This document shows positions 1 to 13,852 of a stretch of 64,000 nucleotides of DNA, piece by piece. The notes beneath the pieces were generated by a model that saw nothing but the letters and a program-made list of their open reading frames with translations, searched no databases and was not told where the DNA came from. How positions within the stretch are numbered: position 1 is the first letter of the stretch; the number at the start of each line of letters is the position of its first letter. The DNA comes from Eutypella sp. D-1 (taxonomy: Eukaryota > Ascomycota > Sordariomycetes > Xylariales > Diatrypaceae): positions 3,410,001 through 3,474,000 of the forward strand of contig JAJTTP010000002.1 in the NCBI GenBank assembly GCA_023313575.1, in the 5' to 3' direction. The position numbers were made by a program, and so were the translations under genes.

Positions 1-30
1 AGTCTAACTTTGCTAACATGTTTCTTACAG

Positions 31-707
31 AAGCCCACACCATATCCCGAGAGGTGCTTAACAACGGGAGAATATTCAATATTCGTACTCAAGAGTGTAT
101 TCCACCCAATGCGGCCCACTTCTATTTCGAAGTTGAAATCCTTCGCTTGCCTAAGACCCAGTAGGTACTTACAGATGTCTTTGATCTTTGCCATGTGTTA
201 TGCAATCCCCAATCTGATTTGTTTTAATTTTTATGCAACAGGATGTGCGCGGTCGGGTTCTGCAAGTCAAATACTCCCAACGATTCGATACTTGGGTGGC
301 ATCCAGGGTCTTGGGGATACCATGGGGATGACGGTGGGTTGTACATAGAGTCGGGCCAGCCAAGTATCGAAAACTATAGCGATCGATATGGCAAAGGCGA
401 CGTTGTAGGGTGTGGTTTGAATATGCTGACGGGAGAGGGCTATCGTACCCTGAATGGCAAACGATTGGAATCCGGTAGGTGCGCCTGGAGAGTTGAACGC
501 CGGTCAAATATGTGCTTACCCTAATACGTAGGAAGAGCATTCAGCGGGCACGAGCTCTCACGCGGAAAGGTGTATCCCTCTCTAACTTTTGACGAGGACT
601 ATGACGATCCCATCGAAGGAAATATCAATGAGGACGAAACGCAAGTTCGAGTGGTGTTGGAGGAATCCGAGAGCCACATGTTCAAATACAGGGGTCCGTA
701 TGAATGA
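31..707 (+). CDS. SPRY-domain protein, 3' part (5' end outside window)
   Basis: Three exons, 31..160, 242..474 and 532..707, are joined by GT-AG introns; the window opens inside an upstream intron (acceptor at 29-30), so the start is missing. The joined frame reads through a SPRY domain: AHFYFEVEIL, then AVGFCKSN, GWHPGSWGYHGDDG, VVGCGLNMLTGEGYRTLNGK and GRAFSGHEL...KVYPSLTFD, in family order. The frame ends about 30 residues after the domain with an acidic tail. SPRY domains are protein-interaction modules found in ubiquitin-ligase adaptors, RanBPM-like and Ssh4-like proteins. No LisH, CTLH or RING follows, so the partner and role cannot be told from this part. The domain call is firm; the protein's function is unknown. 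Confidence 0.85.
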
Positions 708-1869
708 CTGTTGGTCCTTCGTACCCCTTTCTTTGCAACCCGAGTACACCACCGCTGTCACCTTTTACTACTGTTGCGGCTTTAGCTTTCATTCTCATCA
801 CTATTACTAGCACTGCTACTGCAGCCTTGATGCAATAAGCAATAACAACAATCTTAATTCTGTTTTTGCATCGTGGCTGTGAAAGGAATAGGGGTGGTAA
901 TAGTGACAGGTGTGGTGATGATCAGCTTGGTTTTCATGTGTCAGGAGGATATGGGAAAATAAAATATAGCCCAGATAAGATGACACCAAAAAAGGAATCG
1001 GAAAGAAACCACCAACATAAAGGGATGATTCTACATAAACCCAGAGAGCCACTTTTTGTACAAACGCTGGAGCCTTAACCGGGGCCCTTGGGGCCCTGTA
1101 CCCAGTTTTAGGGCTTATCATATCATGAGCGCTTGGCACATGGCACAATGAGCAAGATTGGGTCGACCATGACGCCAGCAACTGGAACCCCCCTTGTCAA
1201 TCGTTGCTTTATCTGGTCGTTCGCTTAACTCCACCAACCATAATGCAACCATAATGCCTGCCAGCCTGTCGTATACCGGCAACAGTGTGGTGAGTACAGA
1301 GAATAGTTGTACGTACGTAAATATAGACTTGCTGGGAAGGATTCGCCAAAACCTCGGAGGTTATTCGCTAGACCACTGGGGCCGATTGTAAAAAGTGGCT
1401 TCGAAGACCTCACTTGCCAGGCAGCAGTCCTAGCCTCCGGGTTCCACGGGCGAATTGCGTGCTTCTGAAGCCCTGCTGTGTCGCAATGACGATCCCAGGT
1501 GATCGACAGGTTCTTTCGGCACGCCCGCGCCGTTTCTCTGGCCTCTCAGCCTCTGCGGGTTGCGAGCGAGCAGGTGATTCGCATGTAACGCGGGTCTGGC
1601 TACACGGAAGTTGATCCTTCTCCCCTCCCTCCTAGAATTTGTTCGAGCCGGGCGAATTCGTAATATGTGGGAAGCACTTACGCACGCAAGAGGCCGGGTG
1701 CGGCTCCTTTCTCGGCCGGACTATGTATACATGCGAATGCGCAAAAGATTTCGGCCGGGCAAGAGATTTTCACGATGTCTAGTCTCTCAATCCCCAGACG
1801 AAGCGCCTTTCCTTCGCTACCCGTGTTCTTCGATGGCCCGTACGATATCTCTCGAACCCTAAGCCAGCT
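708..1869. other. Intergenic, no gene recognised
   Basis: Only short open frames are present and none resembles a known family. The stretch holds the 3' flank of the SPRY gene and the presumed promoter of the glycosyltransferase gene starting at 1870. Confidence 0.6.
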
Positions 1870-3218
1870 ATGCATCTCCCCGCAATATGTCTGTTCCTCT
1901 ACGCATGCGTCGCGCTATACTTAAGGAGCGTGTGCTGGCGAGACCCGACGTCGATCTTCTTCGATCCGGAGCGGGCGCACGCGCCCGGCTACTCCGCGGT
2001 ACGGATTAACCAGGCCGAGTCGTACGCCGAGAACGAGCTGCTAGAATCCGCGCCCGCGAAGTGGGACCGTGCGTCCAGGCCGATGATCTGCGTAGGCATG
2101 GCTTCGGTCGAGAGGAACGGCGTCTCGTATCTAAAATCCACAATCGGATCGCTCCAGGAAGGCCTTAGCAGAGAGGAGCGGGGACGCCTCTATTTCGTCG
2201 TTCTCCTCGCGCACACTGATCAGACCCAGCACCCCGAGGTCGCCGAACCTTGGTTATCGGAGGCAGCGGACGCACTCCCCAGCTACCACGACGATGTGGA
2301 CCGCTTGCGCCTGGCCCAGGAAATGGAGTTGTCTGACATGCACAATCTGAAGGCGAAGTTCGACTACTCGATCGTGCTCGAGGAATGCGCCAAGGCCAAT
2401 CCCCAGTTCACCCTCGTGGTCGAGGACGACGTCGTGGCGCTCGATGGCTGGTACCACCGCGCCCTTCAGGCCCTAGGCGATGCATCTTCTAGAACAGTGG
2501 AAATGGGTCATATGAGCTGTACGTCATAACCTCCTGCCCCTTTCTCAATCGCTCGGTGATCTATGGCAAGACTGACATTGGCATGGCTCTCTTATACGTG
2601 AGGTTAGTCCTTTACCTCCGACTCTTCTACTACGAAGCCCTAATGGGATGGAATAGCGAGGAGTGGAGTCTCTACCTCCGTAACTGCGTCACCCTTGTCG
2701 TCATCGAGATTGTACTTATTCTCGTGGTGCGGTCGTTCAACGGGACAGCCAGGAAACCGTACGGAGCGCCCCGGAGACCATTGTTCGACAAAACAACGAC
2801 TTTTCTGCTCCTGATATTTACCCCGATGTGCATCGCGCTCTTCTTCGCCGCGGGGCGCAACTGCATGCTCCCGCACTGCCACGGAGTGGCCCTAATGCCG
2901 AAGTATGCTTGTTGCGGACAGGGGCTTATGTATCCCCAGGAACGGGTGATCAACGACCTCATTCCCCTGTTCCGGGACGCACGTAACTCGACAATGCCGA
3001 CGGACTCGTTCATAGAGGAATACGCTGACCAGCATGACGAGCTGCGGTGGGCAGTCACGCCCGTCCTCCTGCAGCACGTGGGAGGGAAGAGCTCCCATGG
3101 GGCCCTGAGGAGTACGTACGGGGACCTTTCCGCGAACTGGCTGTTCAACTTCGGCTTCGAGGCAAACAATGCAGAGGCCCTGGCTGAGGAGCACCAGGTG
3201 GCTATCAAGGGTGGTTAG
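1870..3218 (+). CDS. PGAP4-like GPI-glycan glycosyltransferase (membrane, Golgi type)
   Basis: Two exons, 1870..2518 and 2608..3218, are separated by an 89-bp GTACGT...TTAG intron with a CTGAC branch site; the product is 419 aa. Features in order are an N-terminal signal-anchor helix (residues 1-20), WRDPTSIFFDPERAHAPGYS, a GT-A-like half with an EDD metal-binding motif at 185-187 (VVEDDVVALDGWY), then LYLRLFYYEALMGWNSEEW followed by two membrane helices, then CCGQGLMYPQERV. A GT-A domain interrupted by a pair of membrane helices is the hallmark of PGAP4/TMEM246, which adds GalNAc to GPI anchors in animals. Fungal homologues are common, but their sugar donor is not established. The start is the first ATG before the helix. 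Family call good, substrate inferred. Confidence 0.72.
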
Positions 3219-5245
3219 AACTTAAAATTAGAAAGAAAGAAAAAATAGGCACATGTGTTCCACGAAACTTTGATGTGTAGCTTCTTGAATATTCGGCATC
3301 CTGTGAAGTGTTTAAATCCAATGGGTGCACAACCATATAAATTCATGGCCGCTCGGAACTCAGGTGCTTCCACTTGAACCTCTTCTTCTCCGTCTGATGA
3401 TAATTTAGCGACAGAAAAAGTAGCAATTTGTGAGGGCGGTGATGGACTTTCATTTACCTAGATTTCACACATATTGTGCCCAAGCGACTAAGCCACCACA
3501 CGAATTCTCCAGCCACAGTCTTTCATAAATGGAGCACCAGCCACCCCCTTATTCCACGGCCATATGATGGCCCTGGCGTCACACCACGTAGAGAACACGA
3601 AGACCGCGAATATTAATATTTCATGCCTTGGGAATGAAGGAGGACTTCAGTCGGGATGGAGAAGTTACGGAGACAGGGAAAAGTGGGATTACCAACTTCA
3701 GTGTGTTTATTCAACCATCATGAAGAGGGAAATTCATGGATCCCAATTGCCTACTAGACGGGTAGTGGAAGCAAGATGCTAACATCATCTTTACACACTG
3801 CTTATCCAAGATATAGCGGGATATCAGGCTTAGGGTTGTCGGAAAGTCAATAACCAGCAGCCACAGGCTAATCGAAAAGTGAGGGAAGCAAATATTGTAG
3901 AAGTACCAAACTCTCCCCTCGTCTATAGCAAATTGGTGCACAGCTGGAGGGGCCAGTACAAGATGAAAACTTTTCAACCCCGCTGTTGCCTAGTGAGAAT
4001 GGAAGGTACGAATTTTGCTGTACTGAATGAACTGGTGAGGTTCGGCCGTAGCTTCTAAGGAGGGGTCGCTCTACCGTCACTCCATAGGTAAGTGACGGGT
4101 TAGGACACCTGGACGTTTGACTGTGCCCTTGCTAGGTAGTATGTCCTGTTGGCACTAGAGGGGACATTGATGAGGCGATCGTGGATAGAGCACCGGATTC
4201 AAACCTAGCTATCGAATGCGAAGAAGGGACAGGATGCCGTTGACACGAGTAAATTCAGTGTCACCTCAGGATCCGTCAGTAACCCCGTGTTTTCATATGA
4301 CATGCACAAGACGCATCATCACAGAGACAAGTCAGGTAGATGCGAAGGAAAGCTCCTCCAGAGAGGAGAGATGAGATCATTATCTAGCTATCTAAGAGGT
4401 AAACTATGTGAAAAGAATGTAGGTGCTGGTTGGCAAATCAACGCAGACGCAGCCGGTAGCCACCAGCGGTCCGTTGCGTGGCTCCTGAAGGAATACTCGT
4501 TTGAGAATTATCCAGCAGAATCCACAGTTCAGCCCAATAATCATTCTGCGCCCTAAAAAGGGCCAGGCCTGAAGATGATATCGCAAAGTCCATGGTGTGC
4601 GGGACAACGCGTTGTAATGTACATTACATGAATTTGTCCTCCCTTAACTATTGCTCCTGGCGTCCCAAGAGTTGTTGCCAAATGGATGGAAAACGGTCGG
4701 GGGGGGGGGGGGGGGGGCATGGCGAAATCGTTCGTTCGTTCGTTCGGTTTGTACGGTCGTCCCGCGGTCGATCGACTGGAATACGTGATCCATCTAATTT
4801 GTTAGTTGAAAGATGAAAGATGAAATTGTTTCAAAAAATTGAAGTATGAACGAGCCGGTTGAGAATACCAGGCCGGTTCATGATTGGAACGAGTTGGAGG
4901 AGGAAAGATGGAAGGTTGGGAAAGGTGGGAGGGAGGGCACATATTTATAGTAAAAAGAGATTGAGCTTAGGAGGGGGGGGTGGTTGTGAAAGTATGGTGT
5001 ACCTCCGTACCTTTCGGTGATCTTGCTATGTTCTGATTCTGCCTATGATGCCGTTATTGCCTAATCCGGAATTACTGATCGTGTACCTTCCTGTCGCTCT
5101 GCCCCTCTGTAGGTATCTAGCTACCGGATTGGCTCACTGGCTGATCTCGTTCTACCTAGATCGTACCTATTATTATATACGTACCTAGGTAATAGGTAGT
5201 TATGTACTTAGATCCTTACTGTGCTTTAACTCATACCCAAATAGG
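3219..5245. other. Intergenic, no gene recognised
   Basis: No coding pattern is seen on either strand. It contains a 19-base G run (4699-4717) followed by TTCG repeats, and base composition turns AT-rich toward the retrotransposon boundary at 5250. Confidence 0.6.
4699..4717 (+). repeat. Homopolymer G tract (19 bases)
   Basis: Uninterrupted run of G followed closely by tandem TTCG units. The length is likely to be unstable and its exact count may be a sequencing artefact. Confidence 0.9.
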
Positions 5246-5249
5246 ATTC

Positions 5250-5450
5250 TGTTAATAGGTACGTACGTAAGGAAAGAGATAATAACAGAATAAAAGGTGG
5301 TAAGACTGGTGTTATATTCTGGTTTAAAGTCTATTTATCTATTTAAAAAGGATACGGGCGAAGCCTGTATTTTTATATAAACGGGAGATAGGTATATAGG
5401 TATATTTTATTAATATATAGGTTTATACCAATAATTATTAATAATTAATA
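5250..5450 (-). repeat. Left LTR of the Copia-type element (3' LTR in element sense)
   Basis: 201 bp, preceded by the target duplication ATTC. Its outer left part keeps G and C (for example GGTACGTACGTAAGG), while its inner right part is nearly all A and T. It aligns across its full length with 18997..19198. Confidence 0.85.
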
Positions 5451-5825
5451 TTTATTTTATTTTTTTTTCGTAATTAAATAATTACGAAATATTATTAATA
5501 TAAAAAATAAACAAATAAATAAATAAATGTATAAATAAATAATTAAATAATAAACGTTAATAATATTATTCCCGTTTTATTTATCCTTTTAATTTTAAAA
5601 TAATTTAATTATTTTTAATAAACGTTTTTATAACTTTATTAAAGGTGGTTTTTATTATAATATCGTTAAGATTATAAATATTATAAATTTATCGAATATC
5701 GTTAATTTTTTTATTTTTATAAAATTGCTTTAATATTATTAAATCGATTATTAGCTTTTTTTTTTAATATTACTTATTTATATTAAATATTAATATAAAA
5801 AAGAAAAGTTAATATATAAAATTAA

Positions 5826-6147
5826 TAAAGCCCGGGGAAACGATAAATGTATTAAGATAATATTTAATATATAATATAAGATATATTTTACGTTAAAACC
5901 TTAAACTATTTTATATATTTTATTAACTAAAACGTTATAAATAACGCGTTTATATTTAATAAATAATTAATAAATAATATTATGTTTAATATTAAGTTTA
6001 TTATCGTAATTTTTTAATTTTTTATTATTTAAAATAATAATATAACCGATTTATAAATTTATATCTTTATTATTAACGAATAAATTATTAACGAAAATAT
6101 ATAATTTTAACTTAATAAAGTTTAATTCGATATAATTAAATCCGTAA
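5826..6147 (-). pseudogene. Copia-type RNase H remnant
   Basis: Read on the minus strand, the degraded frame gives KLKLYIFVNNLFVNNKD, then IGYIII and KYKRVIYNVLVNKIY. This matches the order of fungal Copia RNase H (F-V-D-x-S-F-A-N-N-x-D, S-Q-I-G-Y, K-C-K-R-V-T-R-S-V-L-A-S-E). The substitutions are those expected from G-to-A and C-to-T change (D to N, C to Y, A to V), and several stops interrupt the frame. Position next to the 3' LTR is also as expected. Non-functional. Confidence 0.65.
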
Positions 6148-7402
6148 TTTTTATTATTTATTTATTATTTAATTTTAACGTTTAATATTTTAATTTTTTT
6201 AAAACCGGGTTTAACGTATTATGTTACCGTGAAATAATTAAATACGGCCTTTAATTAATAAATGGAAAAAATATAAACTTTACGTATTTATTATTTAATA
6301 TATTTTTTTATTAATTCCGAAAAAGGCGTTTTTAAATTTAAAAGTTTTAACTTTTCGGTTTAATTTTTTTATATAATAAATATTTTATATTTACGAATAA
6401 TAATTTATAAACCGTTAAAATTTTCGGTCGATCCGTTTTTTAATATTTTTTATAACCGTGCTTTAATTTTTATTTTATTAAATATTTCGTTTTTTAAAGC
6501 TAAAAAATTTATAATACCGATATTAAAAATATTATTTATTTAAAATCCTATAATCCCGAATAGTTTTAAATCCGATATTAATAAATAAAGGTTAAATATT
6601 AATGGTTTTATATATAATTTAACGATACGTAATAACGTTTTTTCAAGGTATTTATTTTTTAATTTAATAAGTAATTATATAAAAATAATCCGTTATATCG
6701 GCGTTTTAAATTAAGTATAAGCTATAATAATATCTTATATTATAACCTTTATTCCTTTAAGCCGTAAAATAAAAGTTATTATTAAAATAAAATATTAATT
6801 AATTTATTAAATAATAAATACGTAAATTATAATAAAAATCTTATCGGGGTTTTTATATTTTTAAATAATTAATCGTAACTTTTTATATAATAATAAAATA
6901 TATTTATTTTTTATTTTACGAATTATTTTTAATTTAAAAATTATTATGCCCCGGTAATTAATAACGTCGTATATTTCGGGTTATAATATGTTTTTTTCGA
7001 ATAAAGTATTTAATTTTTTAAAGCCGGAAATTTTAAATAACTTTTTAAACGTTACGATCTTTTTATTTACTTTAAGTTTAAAAGTTAATATTTTATCGTT
7101 TTTTTTTAATATTAACGTATTAAAAGTTTATACGTATTTTTTTAACTTTTTTATTAAAAATAATTATTAACTTTTTTTTTAGCTAAATATAAAGTTTAAT
7201 ATATAAGTTTTAAAAAGTTACCATACCTTTTATTATTTTCGAATTTATTATTATATTTTTATTAATAACCGTAATAATTTTAAAAATGTTTTTTACGTAT
7301 TCGGGCTATTTTTAATATTTAACGCATTTTAAACCGATTTTTATGCTTTAATTGTTTTAATTTCCGTTATAACCTTTTATATTATTTAAGCTTTTTAAAT
7401 TT

Positions 7403-7830
7403 TATTATAACCTGGCTAGGTCATTAGGCCCAAATAGGATTAGCATAAACAATCCCTGACCATGGCACTGGAAAGGACATACACGATAAAATAAGCCATA
7501 CTTAGGTCACGTAACAAAAAGGATAGCCTAAATAGCCCAGCTATCCTAATAATCTTAAATAACCTGGATAACTTAATTATCCTAACGATTTAATATTTAA
7601 CATCATATTTTAATATCAGGAATAAAAAATATAAAAAATATATAATTATATTTATTACCTTTTTTTTAAATAATTTTTAAATTTATTAACTTATAATATA
7701 ATTTAATTACTTAAAGCACTTTTTTTTTTATTATTATTAAACGTAATTACTTATTATTTAAAACTTTAACATTTTTATTAATATAAACCTTTCGATTAAA
7801 TTAATAATTAGGAATAAATTAGCCGTTATA
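7403..7830 (+). repeat. 5' LTR of the Gypsy-type element
   Basis: 428 bp. The TG start has become TA and the CA end has become TA. The first 200 bases keep many C and G (CCTGGCTAGGTCATTAGG), and the inner part is heavily degraded. Confidence 0.92.
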
Positions 7831-8680
7831 TGTTATAAGCTTTTATTTAATAATATTATTAACTTTAAATAATATCTGATAAAATATTTTTTTAAGCTAA
7901 AAACTTTAATAAATTATTAAATTATTACTTAAACGAATCGAATAAATCGAATAAATAACGATTATAACCGTAATTTAAAAAATTATACCCGTTAAATTTA
8001 AACTTAAAAAACTTAAACCTTATAATAACATTACCCCCGTATAACTTTTTTTTATTATAACCGTAATTTATTTATATTAATAACGTTATATATTAACCGA
8101 AAAAACCGATAAAATTTTCGATATTACCTTATGCTTTACCGGAAAAATAGCTTAATGGTTTAAACCTATTTTAAATGCTTTCGTAAAAATGGAAAAGAAA
8201 AAAAGAATTACGGAAATTAAACGTTTTTTCGAAAAATATAAAAACTTCGTAAAAAAGGTAAAAATTAATTACAAAAACCCGGATAAAGCTTAAGCTGTTA
8301 TATAATAACTTTTAAACTTTAAATAAAAAAGAATAACTTATATTTACGTTACGTAATTTAAACAGTTTATAATAAAAACTGATTAAAAAAATAATAAATC
8401 CTTTATCGATACGTTTTACCGAGGATTTAAAAATATGGTTAAAAATAAGATTATTTTATACGATAAACCAGGTATTATTAACAAATTCGTTACTTTAATA
8501 ATTAAAATCGATAATAAACAATTTAAACGACGTTAAAAAAAAAAGGATATTATATACTTAAAGGATTTAAAAGATATTAAAATAATAAGAATTAGGATTA
8601 AAAACTTATTAACATATTTTACGGAACGGCACCAGGATTTATATCGCTTAATATAATACGAAAAAATAAGCAATAAATTA

Positions 8681-11600
8681 AATATTATAATTATAATAAA
8701 ATAGGATATTTTAAAAAAAAATATAAAAAATTTAAACGAAATAAAAATTAAAAACCCGTACCCGAAAAAAAGTAACCTTTTACCGGTAAAAAAACGCTCG
8801 GAATAATCCGCCGTATATACTTAAATAATAATATTTATTAATAAAAATTATAAAAAATTAAACGATTAACTTAAGCCGTAATAAAACGATAACGTTAATA
8901 ATAATAAAATAAATACCTTAATAACGATAAAAAAAAAGCTTTCGTAAAAGCTTATTTTACGGAAAAGGAAAAAATAAAACGATTAATTAATTAATTTAAA
9001 AAACGATAAAATTATAAACCATAAAAAATATATAACATTTACGTTAAACGATTTTAATAACACTTTAAAAAATAACGATTTAAAATTTATTTATAATAAC
9101 TTCGTAATTAAGATAAGTTTATTAATTAAAAAATTTAAACTCGGACGTTATATTTTTTAAAACACTTTATTAATTATTAAAAATATAAATGTTATTAATA
9201 TAAAAAACCAAAAATCGGTATTATTAACCGAATTAAATAAATAATTAAAAAAAGATTCGATTTTTTATAATAAAAAAAAACGAAACCGATCGATAATAGT
9301 ATAAAAAAATCACACGTTATATTAACCGCGTATTATATAATTAGGAATAGTTAAAAAAGATATTTTACCCCGGAGGATATTAGGTATATTATTATAATAA
9401 ATATATATATTAAATGTTAAAAGCTATAAAGATCCGGAATAAGATCGAATAATAAAAATACAAAATCCGATATTAAAAAAATAAATTATTAAGCGTTAAC
9501 TTATACGTTTATAAAAATTTATTAAAAAGGATAACCTTTAATAAAATTAGCCTTAAACATTTTTATAAAAATTTAATAATAAAAGAATAACCGTATATAT
9601 AAAAAGAATTTAATAAAAAAAAATTTTATAACAACTTACGTAACGTTATATAAGTTTACGGTAAGGATTTAAAAAAATAAAGCCGTTTATATTAAAGCTA
9701 TAAAACGGTATTATAAAACTTAAAAATATAATACGATATTTATAAGCTATTTTAAAAGCTTAAAAACGATACGGATATATTATAATACGAATAAAGGTTA
9801 AAAATAATTAATATACCGTTATAATAAATAACGGAACCGACGGTAATTATATAACCTTAAAATTATATAATAAATTATAACTATTATAAAAAAAAATAAC
9901 ATTTTTATAATATAATAAAAGCCGAAAATTATGCTTTTAAATACGATAAAAAAAAAGTATTACGGGAAACCGATTAATTTAACGTATATATCGAAAAATA
10001 GAAATAAAACGTTATTTTCGATATTATGCTTTTAAAAAAATACGATATAATCCTTAAATAACCATAATTACATTAATATAATTTATCGATTAATTAAAAA
10101 ACTGGCTAAATAATATTCCCTTATTTTTTAAAAACCGATAATAATTTAAAAAAAAGATTTTAATATTTAACGGATAATAAATACGGATATAAGGATATAA
10201 CAAAAACCTTATTAAAAAAAATATAACAAATTTAAAAAAAAGGATATAAAAAAAGGATTAAATAAATTATCGCATTTATCCGATAACGATTCCGTTTTTT
10301 TAATAACATTTTAAAAAAAGAAAATAAAATAATATTATAAATACGTAACGTATTACCATAATATCATTAATACGATAAAATATTTCGCGAAAAATTTAAA
10401 ACAAAATTATTAAACCGTAATAAATAAAATTATGAGATTATTTTTATAAAAAAAAAGACGTTACGATTTTATAAAATCTATAACCTTAATAAAATCGAAC
10501 TTAAAAAATTATAAAAATACTTCGAAAATAAATTAATAAAAAAATATATCCGACGATTAAAATTATTAATAAAATACTTTATTATATTTATGCTTAAAAA
10601 AACGGCAAATTATAATTAATAACCGATTATCGATAATTAAATAAAATTATTATTAAAAACCGAATACCGTTATTACTTATTATTAAAATAAAAAACCGTT
10701 TATACGGAACCAAATAATTTACCACCTTAAACCTTAAAAACGGATATTATTATATTAAAATCAAACCCGGAAACGAATAAAAAACAGCTTTTAAAACGAA
10801 ATACGGCTTATTCGAATATTTAATCATATTTTTTAAATTAACTAACGTATTAACATCGTTTTAACATATAATTAATTACGTATTACGAAAATATTTTAAT
10901 ATTTTCATTATTTACTATTTTAATAATATTTTTATTTATTTAAAATTAAAAAAATAACATAAAGAATATATATATAAAATATTATAAATATTATAAAATG
11001 TTAACTTATTAATAAAACCCGAAAAAAATATATTTTATATATAAAAAATGGAATTTCTCGGATATATTATTATTTCCGAACATATTAAAATAAACTTTAA
11101 GAAAATTATAATTATTAAAAATTAAAAAATGCTTATTAATATAAAAGAAATATAAACTTTTTTCGGTTTAATAAATTATTATCGGAAATTTATATAACGA
11201 TTTAAACATATTATAATACCTTTTATAAAATTAATAAAAAAAAATAAACGGTTTATATAAACTAATAAAATAAACAAATTTTTTAAAAAATTAAAAAATG
11301 TTATTATTAACGAATTAGTATTTATTATATACGATTTTAAAAAACTTATTAAATTAAAAACCGACGTTTCGGATTACGCTTTCGGAGTATAAATTAAATA
11401 ATAAAATAAAGAAAGAAAATTATATTTTATCGCATTTTATTTTTATAAATTTATTAAAACCGAATTTAATTATCCGATTTACGATAAAGAATTTCTTATT
11501 ATCGTTAACGCATTTAAGGAATTTAAATATTACTTTATAAAAAATATATATTAAATTAAAATCTATACCGACCATAAGAATATTACATATTTTTTTATCA

Positions 11601-12960
11601 CTTAAATTTTTAACGGAAAATAGTTACGATATATTAAATATTTTACGGAATTCGATTATATTATTATTTATAAAAAAGGATTAAAAAACGGATAAGCAAA
11701 TGTTATTAATAAATAATTTATTATAAAAAAAATATATATTAATTAAATATGCGGTATTCTGATAAACGTTAAAAAAATATTTAAAATAACGATAAATTGC
11801 TATTATTAGGATTATTTAAAATAATTTATATAAATAAATCGAATAATATAATAACGAATTATTAATAAAGAAATAAATAAAAAAGCTATAAATATTACGA
11901 AAATTATAGGAACAGTTAATATAAAAGATTTACGAATATTTTTTATACGGATATTTAAAAAATTATAAACTTTTTAAACGATTATAACGGATTTATATAT
12001 TTAATAAAATGAAATTAATAATATAATAAATATAATAACGATATAATATATACGGAAAAATTAAAATAAAACGATATAAACTTTACGGAAAATTATAACT
12101 ATTATTAATTAATAAATAATTATAAAAATTTATTATATTCGATTTTATTATTAAATTACCGATATTAAAAGATTTAATAATACGTAATAATTATAATAAT
12201 ATATTTATAATTATTAACCGATTTATAAAATTTTTTTACTTTATTTTATATAACGAAAACATTAACGTAAAATAAATGGTATATATTTTTTTACGACATA
12301 TTATAATAATATACGGCTTTTTATTTAAAATTATCTCCGATAAAAAAATAATATTTATATTAAAATTTTAACAAAATTTTATAATAAGATTAAAATTAAA
12401 ACCTAAATTTATAATAACTTTTAAACCTTAAGTAAACGGATAAATAAAACGAATTAATTAAATATTAAAAACCTATTTTCGATAATATATTAATTATAAA
12501 TAAAATAATTAAATTAAATGGTTATTTATCGTATAATTAGCTTATAACATAACTTATTATAAAAGTATACGAACGATATTTATTAACGCCAATTTCGGAT
12601 TTATTTTAAATATTTATCGAAACGTTTATAAAAAAGGACCGGATAATATTAAAGCTATATTAATATCAGAACGATTTAAATAATTATATAAGAAAATAAA
12701 GGAAGAACTCGAACTTATACGTTAATAAATAAACCGATATTATAACTAAAAAAGGTTAAAAGGATTAACTTTTTCGGAAAGAAATATAATCTATTTAATT
12801 ATAAAAGATATTACGATAAAACGATTTAATAAAAAACTTAATTATAAATATATCGGATCGTATTTAATTATTAAAAAAGTATTAAAAAATAATTACGAAT
12901 TAAATTTATTATTAAAAGTTAGGATTTATCCAATTTTTTATATTTCCTTATTCGAAAACG
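8681..12960 (+). pseudogene. Degraded Gypsy gag-pol (zinc knuckle, RT, RNase H, integrase)
   Basis: Recognisable remnants read on the plus strand. At about 8681-8724 is YYNYNKIGYF, a CCHC zinc knuckle whose cysteines and histidine became tyrosine. At 10770-10940 reverse transcriptase reads KTKYGLFEYL, with the YLDD site changed to YFNN. At 11345-11400 RNase H reads KTDVSDYAFGV (from E-T-D-A-S-D-Y-A). At 12141-12250 is an integrase core, DFIIKLP...NNIFIIINRFIKF. At 12920-12960 is YPIFYISLFEN (from H-P-V-F-H-V-S-L-L-E). Order PR-RT-RH-IN places it in Ty3/Gypsy. Dense stops mean no protein. A chromodomain was looked for and not seen. Confidence 0.88.
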
Positions 12961-13852
12961 TAATAAATATAAACGTTATAAAAATAAGACGAAATAACGT
13001 CGAAATAAAAATAAATAAATACGAAATAAAAAATATTTTAAACGTATAAATAAAAAATAGATAAATAAAATATAAAGTTAAATAAAAAGGATATAATAAT
13101 TCCGAAAATATATAAAAACCCGTTAATTATTTAATAAACGCTTAACGCTTTTTAAAAAATTTTTATTAACGCCGATAAAAACATTAGTAAAAATAATATT
13201 TTAATTAAAATTACCCGATATATTTATTTTAAACTAATTAAAATTTGGAATAACTTTAAAATTTATAAACGCTTTAATAATCCCTGTAAAATATGCATTT
13301 TCCGCCCGACGCTTTTCTTTTTTTAACTTTTTTAAATTATCGATATTACGAAAAATTGCCTTTATTATCTTTTTATATTATATACGCTTTTAACGATGTA
13401 AACGGCGAAGTTTTACGTTTATTTTAAAAATTACCTTTTTAACTTTTTTTTTATAGCCTTAAGTTTTAACTTTAATTTTCGATATTAAGATATAATTTTT
13501 TATAATTACTTCGGACTAAGTTTAAATACGTTATATTAACTCCGGTTATAATAAATATACAACAAATAACGAAAAAAATCTAAGTTAAAAACTTTATATT
13601 TTAATTAATAACGTTCGTAATAAAAATAAAAAGCTATATTAACCGAATCGGATAATAAAATTGCCGTAAAAAAAGAATCGCGTTAAAAAGTTTTACGTTA
13701 AAATAAAAAAGTTATACGTTTAAAAATCGATTTATTAACACGATTAAATATAATAAAAAGGATATAAAATAAAAAAGAAAAAAATACTTATAATAAAAAA
13801 GAAATAAAAATAATAAGTTTTAAAGATAAAAACTTTAAAAAGGAAAAAATCG

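Noticed and set aside
4150..4240. Possible tRNA-like GGATTCAAACC segment
   Set aside because: No cloverleaf can be formed with the flanking sequence.
6988..7170. 60-codon frame inside the degraded Copia element
   Set aside because: Phe/Asn/Leu-rich, typical of AT-rich RIP sequence, and on the strand opposite to the element's coding sense.
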